Source: CAYLHX01 sp964383675 (lineage in GTDB: Bacteria; Patescibacteriota; Gracilibacteria; UBA1369; LOWO2-01-FULL-3). Taken from it: DNA of 56,159 nucleotides. This document shows, in pieces, positions 8,389 to 16,443 of the stretch (position 1 is its first letter; each line of letters starts with the position of its first letter). A program made the position numbers and the translations under genes. The notes below the pieces were generated by a model, which worked only from the letters and a program-made list of their open reading frames with translations, did not search any database and was not told the origin of the DNA. The stretch is taken from assembly GCA_964383675.1 (NCBI GenBank), contig CAYLHX010000005.1, positions 1 through 56,159 on the forward strand. Direction: 5' to 3'.

Positions 8389-8439
8389 TTTTTATAAATT
8401 AGGGGATATAGGTGAATGAGGCAGTGAAAGTAGCTGACT

Positions 8440-9054
8440 TTATTTAGAGTAGAATTCTGTGATTAACTGATTGTCGATAACTTTTTCGATATCATCTTTA
8501 TCGGGCAAGGCTACGATACTACCTGACAGTTTTGAAGGATCGGCTTTGATCCATTTTGGTGCTTTGAATTTATCGCTCTTCAAACCTTCGAAAAGTTTAG
8601 ACCCCTTCTTGCTGTCTATAACTTCAAAGGCGTCACCTTCTTTTACCAGGATCGAAGGTGTCTTAACGCGGCGTCCGTTCAGCTTCAGTAGTCCGTGACT
8701 AACAATTTGTCTGGCTTGCGGCCTTGTTGCCGCCAGTCCGGAACGGAAGATCACATTATCAAGTCTTTGTTCAAGAATTTGCATGTACTTTACACCGGTA
8801 ATCTCTGTGCTTTTTGAGGCCATCACGTAATATTTGCGTGACTGCTTCTCACTGATACCATAAAGGAAACGTGCTTTTTGTTTCTCTTGTAGCTGTTTCG
8901 CGTATTCGGAAAGCTGGGAAAAACGTTTTTGACCATGTTCTCCCGGTTTGTACTTCTTCTTTTCGAAGGCCTTTGATTTACTTTTGCCGTTAGTGAACAG
9001 CATTACCCCTAGTCTTCTTGAAATTCTGGTTATTGGTCCTCGATAACGTGACAT
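8440..9054 (-). CDS. rpsD: 30S ribosomal protein S4 (uS4)
   Basis: 204 residues, with the N-terminal RRLG and KKYKPGEHG motifs and a central S4 RNA-binding domain (MQILEQRLDNVIFRSGLAAT, then QARQIVSHGLLKLNGRRV). The zinc-binding cysteines of some S4 proteins are absent, so it is the Cys-free form. S4 starts 30S assembly and in Enterobacteria represses the alpha operon; whether it does so here is unknown. Confidence 0.97.
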   Translation of the reverse strand: MSRYRGPITRISRRLGVMLFTNGKSKSKAFEKKKYKPGEHGQKRFSQLSEYAKQLQEKQKARFLYGISEKQSRKYYVMASKSTEITGVKYMQILEQRLDNVIFRSGLAATRPQARQIVSHGLLKLNGRRVKTPSILVKEGDAFEVIDSKKGSKLFEGLKSDKFKAPKWIKADPSKLSGSIVALPDKDDIEKVIDNQLITEFYSK

Positions 9055-9070
9055 AGATTTATTAAGTTAA

Positions 9071-9472
9071 TTATACTCTACGGCTTTTCTTTTTTCTACA
9101 GCCATTGTGTGGCACCGGCGTGATGTCTTTAATAGACAGCAGATCAAGACCGGCTGCAACCAAACCCCTAATAGCCTGATCGCGACCAGACCCAACACCT
9201 TTTACGTATACGTGCACTCTTTCAAGGCCGTAAACTTTAGCTTTTTCAGCCGCGTTTTCAGCTGATACTTGAGCGGCGTAAGGTGTGGACTTTCTGGCAC
9301 CCTTGAAACCGTTTGACCCTGAACTGCTCCAGGACAAAACGTTTCCGCCATCTTCTGTAAGGGTAACAATGGTATTATTGTATGAGGCTTGAATATAGGC
9401 ACGGCCATCAGTGCAGATGCGCTTTTTAGCCTTTTTCTTTGCAGTAGCCGACTTGGTAGTTTTATTAGCCAT
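9071..9472 (-). CDS. rpsK: 30S ribosomal protein S11 (uS11)
   Basis: 133 residues: a Lys/Ala-rich N-terminal tail (1-18), then AYIQASYNNTIVTLTEDGG, the conserved SSGSNGFKGARKSTPYAAQ, GVGSGRDQAIRGL, and the C-terminal DITPVPHNGCRKKKSRRV. S11 forms part of the platform that contacts mRNA in the E site. It lies 5 bases after rpsM and 16 before rpsD. Confidence 0.97.
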   Translation of the reverse strand: MANKTTKSATAKKKAKKRICTDGRAYIQASYNNTIVTLTEDGGNVLSWSSSGSNGFKGARKSTPYAAQVSAENAAEKAKVYGLERVHVYVKGVGSGRDQAIRGLVAAGLDLLSIKDITPVPHNGCRKKKSRRV

Positions 9473-9477
9473 TAGTG

Positions 9478-9852
9478 TTATTTAGTTACGGTCTTTTTAT
9501 TAGCAACGGTTTTCTTCTTACCTTTGCGGGTACGAGAATTGTATCTTGTTCTTTGTCCACGAACCGGCAAGCCTCTTTTGTGTCTAAACCCACGGTAAGA
9601 ACCGATCTCTTGCAGACGCTTAACATCCATGGCGATCTTTCTTTTCAGATCACCTTCTGTTGGAACTTTTTCAATAATCTCTCTGATCACCGCCACCTCG
9701 TTTTCAGTAAGGTCCTGAACCTTGGTGTCGGGATTAATTTTGGCTTCAGCACAGATCTTAGCACTGGTCTGTCTACCAACTCCATAGATCGCAGTCAAAG
9801 CTGCTTCCACCCTCTTGTCTTTTGGCAAGTTTATTCCTGCTACGCGTGCCAT
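9478..9852 (-). CDS. rpsM: 30S ribosomal protein S13 (uS13)
   Basis: 124 residues beginning MARVAGINLPKDKRVEAALTAIYG, with the helix-two-turn-helix region and the C-terminal GLPVRGQRTRYNSRTRKGKKK that reaches tRNA in the P site. S13 forms the head bridge to the 50S subunit. It is preceded by a strong intercistronic hairpin (9880-9918) that separates it from rpmJ. Confidence 0.97.
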   Translation of the reverse strand: MARVAGINLPKDKRVEAALTAIYGVGRQTSAKICAEAKINPDTKVQDLTENEVAVIREIIEKVPTEGDLKRKIAMDVKRLQEIGSYRGFRHKRGLPVRGQRTRYNSRTRKGKKKTVANKKTVTK

Positions 9853-9879
9853 ATGATTTATTTAAGCGATTAATTTCTA

Positions 9880-9918
9880 GATAGTCAGTACTCTTTGGGG
9901 GAAAGAATACTGACTATC
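9880..9918 (-). repeat. 17-bp inverted repeat (intercistronic RNA hairpin) between rpmJ and rpsM
   Basis: Arms at 9880-9896 and 9902-9918 with a five-base loop. On the minus-strand transcript all 17 pairs form, one of them U-G, and the loop is CCCCC. The hairpin begins 12 bases after the rpmJ stop and ends 27 bases before the rpsM start. No U-run follows, so it is not a classical terminator. It may be a processing, stabilising or autoregulatory element. Confidence 0.85.
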
Positions 9919-9930
9919 CAAAAATCAAAA

Positions 9931-10044
9931 TTACCCCTGCCTCTGCTTATGCCTTTTGTTTTTACAAATAACCCTCACCACTCTCTTGCGGCGTACAGTT
10001 TGACAGTTGTCACACATTTTTCTTACAGATGCACGAACTTTCAT
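9931..10044 (-). CDS. rpmJ: 50S ribosomal protein L36 (bL36)
   Basis: A 37-residue protein, MKVRASVRKMCDNCQTVRRK and so on to HKQRQG, with the zinc-ribbon ligands C11, C14, C27 and H32 of the Cys-containing L36 form. It binds 23S rRNA late in 50S assembly. It sits in the expected infA-rpmJ-rpsM order, 6 bases after infA. The predicted protein is highly basic, as in all L36 proteins. Confidence 0.95.
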   Translation of the reverse strand: MKVRASVRKMCDNCQTVRRKRVVRVICKNKRHKQRQG

Positions 10045-10050
10045 AGTGAA

Positions 10051-10284
10051 TTATTTTTTATGTCTATAAGTTATTCTGCCCTTACTTAGGTCGTATACAC
10101 TCATTTGTAGAGTCACCTGGTCACCTGGAAGGATTTTGATGAAGTGCATCCTCATTCTTCCTGATAAGTGGGCCTTGATTATTCGCTTTGTACCGCCTTC
10201 ATCCTCTATCTCGACGTTAAATTCAGCGTTTGGTAGTGGTTCAATTACCGTACCTGTTACCTCAATGACGTCCTCTTTTCCCAT
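10051..10284 (-). CDS. infA: Translation initiation factor IF-1
   Basis: 77 residues forming a single S1-type OB fold: KEDVIEVTGTVIEPLPNAEF, then IKAHLSGRMRMHFIKILPGDQV and the C-terminal YDLSKGRITYRHK. IF-1 occupies the 30S A site during initiation. It has its own promoter (10328-10356) after a 169-base gap from map, so infA to rpsI can be expressed apart from the upstream genes. Confidence 0.97.
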   Translation of the reverse strand: MGKEDVIEVTGTVIEPLPNAEFNVEIEDEGGTKRIIKAHLSGRMRMHFIKILPGDQVTLQMSVYDLSKGRITYRHKK

Positions 10285-10327
10285 TTAAATGCCCTTTTTA
10301 GTGTTTTTGAATATACAAAGCGGTAGG

Positions 10328-10356
10328 ATTTTACATTAGATAATTTGCATATGCAA
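10328..10356 (-). promoter_or_regulatory. Promoter upstream of infA
   Basis: TTGCAT (-35), a 17-base spacer and TAAAAT (-10) on the minus strand; predicted leader about 37 bases. The -35 region lies inside a perfect 12-bp palindrome (TTGCATATGCAA, 10345-10356), which could also be a protein-binding site. Confidence 0.65.
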
Positions 10357-10453
10357 TAGATTTTGCGATTTTCTTGATAAGCTCGGCTCGCCCTTAATTT
10401 CGGGCTCGTCTGCGCGCTCGTGCCGTGCACTCGCTTCATAACTCACCTTGATT

Positions 10454-11206
10454 TTACAGTGCGGTTAGAATCTCTGCGCCGTTTTGACTTATCAAGATCG
10501 TATTTTCGACTTGCACAGCCACTGATCGGTCGGTGGTCACCAATGTCCAGTGATCGGGTAATGTTTCTATTTCGTTGCTACCTATCGAAAAAATCGGTTC
10601 TATTGCCAGGGTCATTCCGACTTCCAAAATCGGTCCCGGTTTACCGTCCCAATAATTTAGAACAATTGGGTCTTCGTGCAATTCTTTGCCGATTCCGTGT
10701 CCGGTTAAATCATAGATAATGTGAAAACCGCTTTTTTCTACGATTTCCTGAATTTTTTTGCCGATCATATTCAGGGGAGTGCCCGGGTTGGCCAGATCGA
10801 TGGCCTCTGATAAGGCCAGGTAGGCAATATCGATCATTTTTTGCTTTTGGCTGCTAATTTTTCCGATTCCGATTGAACGGGCGGCATCGCTGTACATGCC
10901 GTCGTAGATTACGCCACAGTCAATGGTTAAAAGATCGCCTTCTTTTAGGATCTCATCTTTGCGTGGGATGCCATGAACCACCACTTCATTTACTCCGGTG
11001 CAAAGAGTACCTGGAAATCCGTTATATCCTTTGAAGGCGGGGATACCTCCCTTTTGTCTAATCAGCTCTTCGGCGAATTGGTCCAGTTCATAAGTTGATA
11101 CTCCCTCTTTGGCAATTTGGCTGGTTTTTTCCAATACTTCAGCCAAAATACGACCACTTTTGCGCATGGCTGATATTTCTGCACTATTTTTTATGGGAAT
11201 TGCCAT
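10454..11206 (-). CDS. map: Methionine aminopeptidase, type I
   Basis: 250 residues with the pita-bread fold pattern. The five metal ligands are all present: D96 (TIDCG), D107 (SDAAR), H170 (GHGIG), E203 (AIEP) and E234 (QVENT), and H78 matches the catalytic histidine. It removes the initiator methionine from nascent proteins. It lies 7 bases after adk in the standard secY-adk-map-infA order. The 169 bases after it hold a GC-rich stretch and the infA promoter. Confidence 0.97.
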   Translation of the reverse strand: MAIPIKNSAEISAMRKSGRILAEVLEKTSQIAKEGVSTYELDQFAEELIRQKGGIPAFKGYNGFPGTLCTGVNEVVVHGIPRKDEILKEGDLLTIDCGVIYDGMYSDAARSIGIGKISSQKQKMIDIAYLALSEAIDLANPGTPLNMIGKKIQEIVEKSGFHIIYDLTGHGIGKELHEDPIVLNYWDGKPGPILEVGMTLAIEPIFSIGSNEIETLPDHWTLVTTDRSVAVQVENTILISQNGAEILTAL

Positions 11207-11213
11207 AATATAC

Positions 11214-11843
11214 TTAGCTCATCAAAGGCTTCAAAATGGTGTAAGCATTTGCACTCACTTCATCGATTTGCGGTTCGCCATCGATTTTGATTAGTTTATC
11301 TCTGTATACTTCTATTGCCGGAATGGTCTCTTTTTCAAAAGCATCCAGACGATTTTTAATTGATTCGGGATTATCGTCCGCTCTGGTGATAAGTTCTCCA
11401 CCACATTTACATTTTTCTTCCGCGTAATTTGCCGGATAAACAGTTTTGCATACGCTACAGATACGGCGGGTGGTTAGACGCTTTAGTGCGGTTTCTTTAC
11501 TTATTTCGATTAGTACCGCTTTAAAGTTGCGTCCGTGTTGTTCCAAAAGTTTGTTTAAACTTTCAGCCTGTTCGATACTGCGTGGGATGCCGTCGAAAAG
11601 AACAGCTTTGTCATCAGCCAGGTTGTTCATAAAGTTTTCCACGATCTCCATAACCACTTCATTCGGGACAAGGTGTCCGGCCTCAATGATTGATTTAACT
11701 TTCCTGGCCAACTCACTATCTTCTTTAGATAATTTTCGTAACTCTCCGCCTGTTTCAAAAATTTCAAGATTGAATTTTTCGGCAAGGATTTTACCCAAAG
11801 TTCCTTTGCCTGCGCCTTGCATGCCAAAGAATATTAAATCCAT
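11214..11843 (-). CDS. adk: Adenylate kinase
   Basis: 209 residues. P-loop GMQGAGKGT at 7-15, AMP-binding DGIPR at 84-88, and a lid domain with four cysteines (C129, C132, C145, C147) typical of zinc-binding adenylate kinases. It interconverts ATP plus AMP and two ADP. A Leu replaces the Gln that usually follows the P-loop Thr. It lies 12 bases after secY. Confidence 0.96.
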   Translation of the reverse strand: MDLIFFGMQGAGKGTLGKILAEKFNLEIFETGGELRKLSKEDSELARKVKSIIEAGHLVPNEVVMEIVENFMNNLADDKAVLFDGIPRSIEQAESLNKLLEQHGRNFKAVLIEISKETALKRLTTRRICSVCKTVYPANYAEEKCKCGGELITRADDNPESIKNRLDAFEKETIPAIEVYRDKLIKIDGEPQIDEVSANAYTILKPLMS

Positions 11844-11855
11844 GTAAAAGTGGGG

Positions 11856-13154
11856 TTAGTAGAATTTTTTGTAGTCGTGCATGACTAACATGGCGTTGAT
11901 TTGTCTGATAAGTTCAAGGACAACACCAACTATGATGATGATTCCGGCTCCGGAAATAAGTAGAGTAACGGAACCGATTGCCGAACTGGTGAAGAAGAAT
12001 TGAATCAGCAGCGGCAAGATTGCGATGAAGCCAAGGAAGAAGGCCCCAAAAAGAGTTAGTCTTTTAGAAACGTTATCAAGATATTCGGAAGTTTGTTTTC
12101 CCGGCCTGATGCCTGGGATGTATCCTCCACGCTTTTGAATGTTTTCAGCGATTTGTTCAGGATTGAAGGTAATGGAAACGTAGAAGAAGGTAAAGGCAAC
12201 AACAAGTAGGAAGTAGATAATAAGATAGGTAAAGGTGTTTGGCAGGAAGGCTGTACTTAAAGTATCTCCCAAATTTCTAAGCCATTCGGAGTTGGCGTTT
12301 ACCAGGAACTGACCGATAATACCGGGGAAGCTCACCAAAGCTACGGCGAAGATGATCGGAATCATACCGGCCTGGTTGATGCGGATAGGCAAGAAGGCCT
12401 GATCGCTCTTGGAACGGATGCCTCGTCCGGCGTAGGTGATTGGAATTCGGCGCTGTCCTTCATTTACTAGAACTACAACGGTTATCAGAATTAGGGTGAT
12501 AAGTACGATTACAACGAAAGGAATAATTTTGGTTTCGTCGCTGGAGGCCAAGAATAGGCTTTGCGCAACGCTGGCCGGAATTTGTGAGATAATACTGGTA
12601 AAGATCAACAGAGAGATACCGTTACCAATACCGTGTTCCGTAATAAGTTCTCCCAGCCAGACTAAAAGGACGGTACCGGCTGTGATAGTAAGCATAATCG
12701 GCAAGACGATCGCCGGATCTTTCACATCGGAAATGATTGGAATCTGTGATTGAGTATTCAATAGAATGATCATTCCGTATGATTGTAGGAAAGCCAAAGG
12801 CAGTGTTAACCATCTGGTGTAGGAGTTTAATCTTCTGCGTCCATCTTCTCCTTCTTTGGAAAGCTTCTCGATGCTTGGTACAATTACTCCCAATAGCTGC
12901 ATAATGATTGAAGCATTGATATAAGGAGAGATACCCATCAGCACGATTGAGAAAAACTCGGTGCTGCCACCGGTTAGGATACTAAATACTGAAAGGAGAT
13001 TGGTTTGGTTTTCTCTGGCCTTTAGCGCTTCAAGATCGGCGCCTGGAACGGTGATGTGTGCGATGAATCTGTAAAGAACGATGATTCCAATGGTGAAAAG
13101 GATTTTCTTTCTTAGATCCTGTGAGTTCCAGATTTGTTTGAGGTAGGTTAGCAT
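11856..13154 (-). CDS. secY: Protein translocase subunit SecY
   Basis: 432 residues with ten predicted membrane helices. Helix 1 is followed by the periplasmic loop VPGADLEALKARENQTN; the conserved GISPYINASIIMQLL of TM2, RLNSYTRWLT, GIGNGISLLIF and RINQAGMIPIIFA are all visible, as is the C-terminal cytoplasmic loop with IRPGKQTSEYL. SecY is the channel through which unfolded proteins cross or enter the membrane. It follows rplO by 14 bases, as in the spc operon. Confidence 0.97.
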   Translation of the reverse strand: MLTYLKQIWNSQDLRKKILFTIGIIVLYRFIAHITVPGADLEALKARENQTNLLSVFSILTGGSTEFFSIVLMGISPYINASIIMQLLGVIVPSIEKLSKEGEDGRRRLNSYTRWLTLPLAFLQSYGMIILLNTQSQIPIISDVKDPAIVLPIMLTITAGTVLLVWLGELITEHGIGNGISLLIFTSIISQIPASVAQSLFLASSDETKIIPFVVIVLITLILITVVVLVNEGQRRIPITYAGRGIRSKSDQAFLPIRINQAGMIPIIFAVALVSFPGIIGQFLVNANSEWLRNLGDTLSTAFLPNTFTYLIIYFLLVVAFTFFYVSITFNPEQIAENIQKRGGYIPGIRPGKQTSEYLDNVSKRLTLFGAFFLGFIAILPLLIQFFFTSSAIGSVTLLISGAGIIIIVGVVLELIRQINAMLVMHDYKKFY

Positions 13155-13168
13155 TGTTTAGTGTAGAA

Positions 13169-13663
13169 TTATTCTGCGGATTTTTCTGCGGACTTTTTTT
13201 CTTTCACTGCTTTTACTTCAGTTAGTTCAAGTTTTCCTTTTTTAGCTTTAACCTCTTCTTCGGCGGCCTTTGAAGCTTTATCCACTTTGATGGTTAAGCT
13301 TTTTTCCAAAGCGCCTTTTCCCGCAAGTAGTTTTACCGGTTGAGATTTTTTACTGATGATATTCTTTTCCAGTAGAACTTTTATGTCAACAATATCGTTA
13401 TCATTAAATACGTTCAAAGATCCTGTATTTACCACTTGGTATTCAAAGTGGTTTGGATTTTTGAAACCTTTTAGCTTAGGCATCTTGCGTAGTAGGGGAG
13501 TTTGACCTCCTTCAAATCCCGGCCTTCTTTTTCCACCGGCTCTGGCTGTTTGCCCCTTCATTCCACGGCAACTGTAAGTTCCGTGTCCTGAAGCGTTGCC
13601 GCGTCCAATACGTTTTCGGGATTTTTTGCCTGTCTTACTGCGTAGTTCTAATAGTGATGTCAT
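13169..13663 (-). CDS. rplO: 50S ribosomal protein L15 (uL15)
   Basis: 164 residues, with the Gly/Arg-rich N-terminus KKSRKRIGRGNASGHGTYSCRGMKGQTAR and the core GFEGGQTPLLRKMPKLKGF typical of L15. It ends in a Lys/Glu/Ala-rich tail of about 25 residues after the normal fold. It directly follows rpsE with a 10-base gap; in most bacteria rpmD (uL30) lies between these two genes. Confidence 0.96.
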   Translation of the reverse strand: MTSLLELRSKTGKKSRKRIGRGNASGHGTYSCRGMKGQTARAGGKRRPGFEGGQTPLLRKMPKLKGFKNPNHFEYQVVNTGSLNVFNDNDIVDIKVLLEKNIISKKSQPVKLLAGKGALEKSLTIKVDKASKAAEEEVKAKKGKLELTEVKAVKEKKSAEKSAE

Positions 13664-13673
13664 GATAATTTAA

Positions 13674-14273
13674 TTATTTAGGTGCTACTTCTTCTTTCTT
13701 TTCGGCTTTAGGTGCTGGTGTTTTTTCTTTTTGCTCTACCTTTGCCTTAGGTGCAGCAGCGGCCTGTGCTCTTTTTGCGGCTGCTTTTTTCTCCATGAAA
13801 GGAGTTGTTCTCAACTTCTTTAGAGCCTCTACGGTCGCTTTGGTAGTGTTAACTTTATTGGTTGTACCTAAAGATTTACTTAGAATGTCTTTTACACCTG
13901 CAAGCTCAAGTACTTTACGGATAGTACCGCCGGCAATGATACCGGTACCGGGTGAAGCCGGTAAAAGCAATAGTCTTGCAGCTTTGTATTTAACTTTAAT
14001 GTCGTGTGGAATAGTCACGTCGTCCAGTATTACCTGGATAGTGTCTTTTTTAGCTTTGGCAATCGCTTTCTGGATTGCGCCGGTAACTTCTTTGGATTTG
14101 CCAATGCCTATTCCAACTTTTCCTTTTCTGTTGCCGATTACAACGGTCGCTCTGAATCTTAGACGGCGTCCACCCTTAACCACTTTAGTAACACGATCGA
14201 TCTGAATCACCTCTTCGTCGAATTCTTTTGGTTCTTTGCGTTGTTGTCCTTTATGGTGTGCTCTTTGGGCCAT
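13674..14273 (-). CDS. rpsE: 30S ribosomal protein S5 (uS5)
   Basis: 199 residues. The double-stranded-RNA-binding-like N domain (VIQIDRVTKVVKGGRRLRFRA, then VGIGIGKSKEVTGAIQKA) is followed by a C domain with PASPGTGIIAGGTIRKVLELAGV. S5 helps decoding fidelity at the mRNA entrance. The last 40 residues or so (AAAKRAQAAAAPKAKVEQ onward) are an Ala/Lys/Glu/Pro-rich tail absent from most S5 proteins. Confidence 0.97.
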   Translation of the reverse strand: MAQRAHHKGQQRKEPKEFDEEVIQIDRVTKVVKGGRRLRFRATVVIGNRKGKVGIGIGKSKEVTGAIQKAIAKAKKDTIQVILDDVTIPHDIKVKYKAARLLLLPASPGTGIIAGGTIRKVLELAGVKDILSKSLGTTNKVNTTKATVEALKKLRTTPFMEKKAAAKRAQAAAAPKAKVEQKEKTPAPKAEKKEEVAPK

Positions 14274-14297
14274 GGTTAAGTTGATAGATTAATTGAA

Positions 14298-14645
14298 TTA
14301 AAATTTAAGTCCGCCTTCACGGGCAGCTTCAGCAACCGCCTTCACTCTACCGTGATATTTGTAACCGTTTCTGTCGAATTTTACTTCGCTGACTTTTAGT
14401 TCTTGTGCTTTTTGGGCAATTTCTTCACCTACTTTCTTGGCTTTTTCAACTTTTGTCCCCTTATCTTTGGATTTGATGTCTGAAACACTGGCTAGCACTT
14501 TTCCTTCGTCATCGTTCACCAGTTGAGCGTATGTATGCATTAGGCTTCTGAAAACAACTAAGCGTGGTTTTTCAGCGGTACCGCTAACTTTTGTACGGAT
14601 CTTGATATGTCTTCTTTTCCTTAATGTTTCTTTCTTAGTAGCCAT
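14298..14645 (-). CDS. rplR: 50S ribosomal protein L18 (uL18)
   Basis: 115 residues with the 5S-rRNA-binding L18 pattern: RHIKIRTKVSGTAEKPRLVVF, then HTYAQLVNDDEGKVLASVS and the C-terminal FDRNGYKYHGRVKAVAEAAREGGLKF. L18 carries 5S rRNA into the 50S subunit together with L5. It lies between rplF and rpsE, as in the spc operon. Confidence 0.96.
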   Translation of the reverse strand: MATKKETLRKRRHIKIRTKVSGTAEKPRLVVFRSLMHTYAQLVNDDEGKVLASVSDIKSKDKGTKVEKAKKVGEEIAQKAQELKVSEVKFDRNGYKYHGRVKAVAEAAREGGLKF

Positions 14646-14667
14646 TTTAAGTTAATAGTTAATGATT

Positions 14668-15216
14668 TTAAGCAGATCCAGCGGCCTTACCAGCCTTTCT
14701 CTGAATGTGTTCACCCATGTACTTGATGCCTTTACCCTTATATGGTTCAGGTTTCCTGAATGATCTGATCTTAGCGGCGGTTTCTCCTACAACTTCTTTG
14801 TCGATTCCGGATACGGTTATGATATTCTTCTTGTCTTCGTCCATGCTGATTTCAATTCCTTGCTCGGCCACATATTCAATTGGATGCGAATACCCTAGGG
14901 TCATGGTGATCTTATTTTTGTTTGCTTGAGCTCTATAACCAACTCCCACGATCTCCAACTTCTTTTCAAATCCTTTAGTAACTCCTTCGACCATGTTTGA
15001 TAGTAGGCTGCGAGTTAGACCGTGTAGGGCCCTATTCATTTTTTGTTCATTGGGGCGGGATACGATCAAGAGGTTCTCTTGCAGTTCCGCTTTCATGTTA
15101 GGATGAATTTCGCGAATCAGTTCACCTTTTGGTCCTTTTACCGTAACTTTCTGTCCCTGTATTTCTACAGTTACCCCGTTTGGTACTTCGATTGGTTGTT
15201 TTCCGATACGAGACAT
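14668..15216 (-). CDS. rplF: 50S ribosomal protein L6 (uL6)
   Basis: 182 residues with two L6 repeats. The N-terminus MSRIGKQPIEVPNGVTVEI and the C-terminal signature PEPYKGKGIKYMGEHIQRKAGKAAG are both diagnostic. L6 stabilises the region of the factor-binding site near the sarcin-ricin loop. Order and spacing (19 bases after rpsH, 22 before rplR) fit the spc operon. Confidence 0.97.
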   Translation of the reverse strand: MSRIGKQPIEVPNGVTVEIQGQKVTVKGPKGELIREIHPNMKAELQENLLIVSRPNEQKMNRALHGLTRSLLSNMVEGVTKGFEKKLEIVGVGYRAQANKNKITMTLGYSHPIEYVAEQGIEISMDEDKKNIITVSGIDKEVVGETAAKIRSFRKPEPYKGKGIKYMGEHIQRKAGKAAGSA

Positions 15217-15235
15217 GTTTTTAGACGTTTATTGA

Positions 15236-15619
15236 TTAGTATATTTCACAGATAACTTCGCCACCTACATTTTCCTTTTTTGCTTCGATGTTGGTCATGA
15301 TTCCTTTTGGTGTCGATACGATTACTACTCCAAGGCCGCTTTTTACCGTTCTTAGCTCTGAATTCTTAATGTAGATTCTTTGACCGGGCTTGCTAACTCT
15401 TCTAAAGGTCAGATCGGCTCTCTCTTCGTTTAGTTCAACTTCCAAGTTTTTAAACTTCCCCTCTTCATTAATACTGTAACCGGTAATAAACTCTTTTTTC
15501 TGCATCACTTTCAAGATGTTTTCCTTAACTTTAGAGTAGGGGATTAACACTTTTTGGTGGTGAGCTCTTGAAGCGTTGCGTATTCTGGTCAATAGGTCGG
15601 CTATTGGATCTGTGTGCAT
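15236..15619 (-). CDS. rpsH: 30S ribosomal protein S8 (uS8)
   Basis: 127 residues beginning HTDPIADLLTRIRNASRAHHQ, with the C-terminal RIYIKNSELRTVKSGLGVVIVSTPKGIM typical of S8, which binds helix 21 of 16S rRNA and in E. coli represses the spc operon through a site in rplE mRNA. I did not find an obvious matching RNA structure here. It follows rpsN by 23 bases. Confidence 0.97.
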   Translation of the reverse strand: MHTDPIADLLTRIRNASRAHHQKVLIPYSKVKENILKVMQKKEFITGYSINEEGKFKNLEVELNEERADLTFRRVSKPGQRIYIKNSELRTVKSGLGVVIVSTPKGIMTNIEAKKENVGGEVICEIY

Positions 15620-15642
15620 GATTATTAATTAGTTTAATATTT

Positions 15643-15867
15643 TTACCAGGATGATTTCTTTACTCCCATAATCTTTCCATCGCTGGCAAGCTCGCGGAAA
15701 CAAATTCTGCAGATTCCAAATCTTCTCATATATCCGTGAATTCTTCCGCACTTTTCGCATCTGTTGTAAACACGAGTAGGGAAAGCGATTTTCTTATTCT
15801 GTCGGAACTCATTATCTCTGCGATCCTTTCTTCTTTGACACTTTACTACGATTGCTGTTCTTGCCAT
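15643..15867 (-). CDS. rpsN: 30S ribosomal protein S14, zinc-binding type (uS14)
   Basis: 74 residues; the zinc-ribbon form, with C37-x2-C40 and C53-x2-C56 (NRCEKCGRIHGYMRRFGICR) and the C-terminal ASDGKIMGVKKSSW. It is about 13 residues longer than the usual 61-residue type because of an Arg/Lys-rich N-terminal part that also carries an extra cysteine (C10). It lies between rplE and rpsH in standard order. Confidence 0.95.
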   Translation of the reverse strand: MARTAIVVKCQRRKDRRDNEFRQNKKIAFPTRVYNRCEKCGRIHGYMRRFGICRICFRELASDGKIMGVKKSSW

Positions 15868-15875
15868 TTTGATAA

Positions 15876-16433
15876 TTAGTTATTTTTTCTAAAAGGAAAT
15901 CCCATTTCTGTAAGTAGAGCTAAAGCCTCTTCGTCGTTTTTTGCGTTGGTAGTGATATTTATCTGTACTCCGTGCAGTTTAGTGATGTCATCAGGGCTTA
16001 TTTCAGGAAAAACGGTGTGTTCTTTGAAACCGATACTGAAATTTCCGTTGCCATCAAAACCTTTTGGAGCAACTCCTCTAAAGTCTCTTACACGCGGGAA
16101 CACAATATTAACTAGCTTATTAAGGAAATCGTACATTTTTTTACCTCTTAGAGTTGAAGAGATACCAACCGGATCACCTTGTCTGATCTTAAAGTTTGAG
16201 ATCGCCTTCTTGGCTTTGTTAACCACAGCTTTTTGTCCGGCAATTCTTTGAACATTCTCAACTATGCTTGAAAAGTCTTTATTGTGTGATTTTACATAAG
16301 TACCAATTCCCACGTTGATAACTATTTTAGTCACTTTTGGCAGAGCCATGGTGTTTTTAACACCCAGTGAAGTCTTTAGTTTCGGTAGGATATCTTCCTT
16401 ATAAGCTGTTTGTAGATCTTTTACGTCGGCCAT
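15876..16433 (-). CDS. rplE: 50S ribosomal protein L5 (uL5)
   Basis: 185 residues with the L5 motifs LPKVTKIVINVGIG, GQKAVVNKAKKAISNFKIRQGDPVG and RDFRGVAPKGFDGNGNFSIG, and the end MGFPFRK. L5 binds 5S rRNA and contacts P-site tRNA. Spacing is 9 bases to rpsN and 10 after rplX. Confidence 0.97.
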   Translation of the reverse strand: MADVKDLQTAYKEDILPKLKTSLGVKNTMALPKVTKIVINVGIGTYVKSHNKDFSSIVENVQRIAGQKAVVNKAKKAISNFKIRQGDPVGISSTLRGKKMYDFLNKLVNIVFPRVRDFRGVAPKGFDGNGNFSIGFKEHTVFPEISPDDITKLHGVQINITTNAKNDEEALALLTEMGFPFRKNN

Positions 16434-16443
16434 TTTTAATTAA

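Noticed and set aside
10257..10439. A 60-residue frame between map and infA
   Set aside because: It covers the infA promoter and GC-rich island, shows no family similarity and overlaps infA out of frame.
13169..14273. A hidden rpmD (uL30) gene between rpsE and rplO
   Set aside because: Only 10 bases lie between the two genes and no suitable frame overlaps them.
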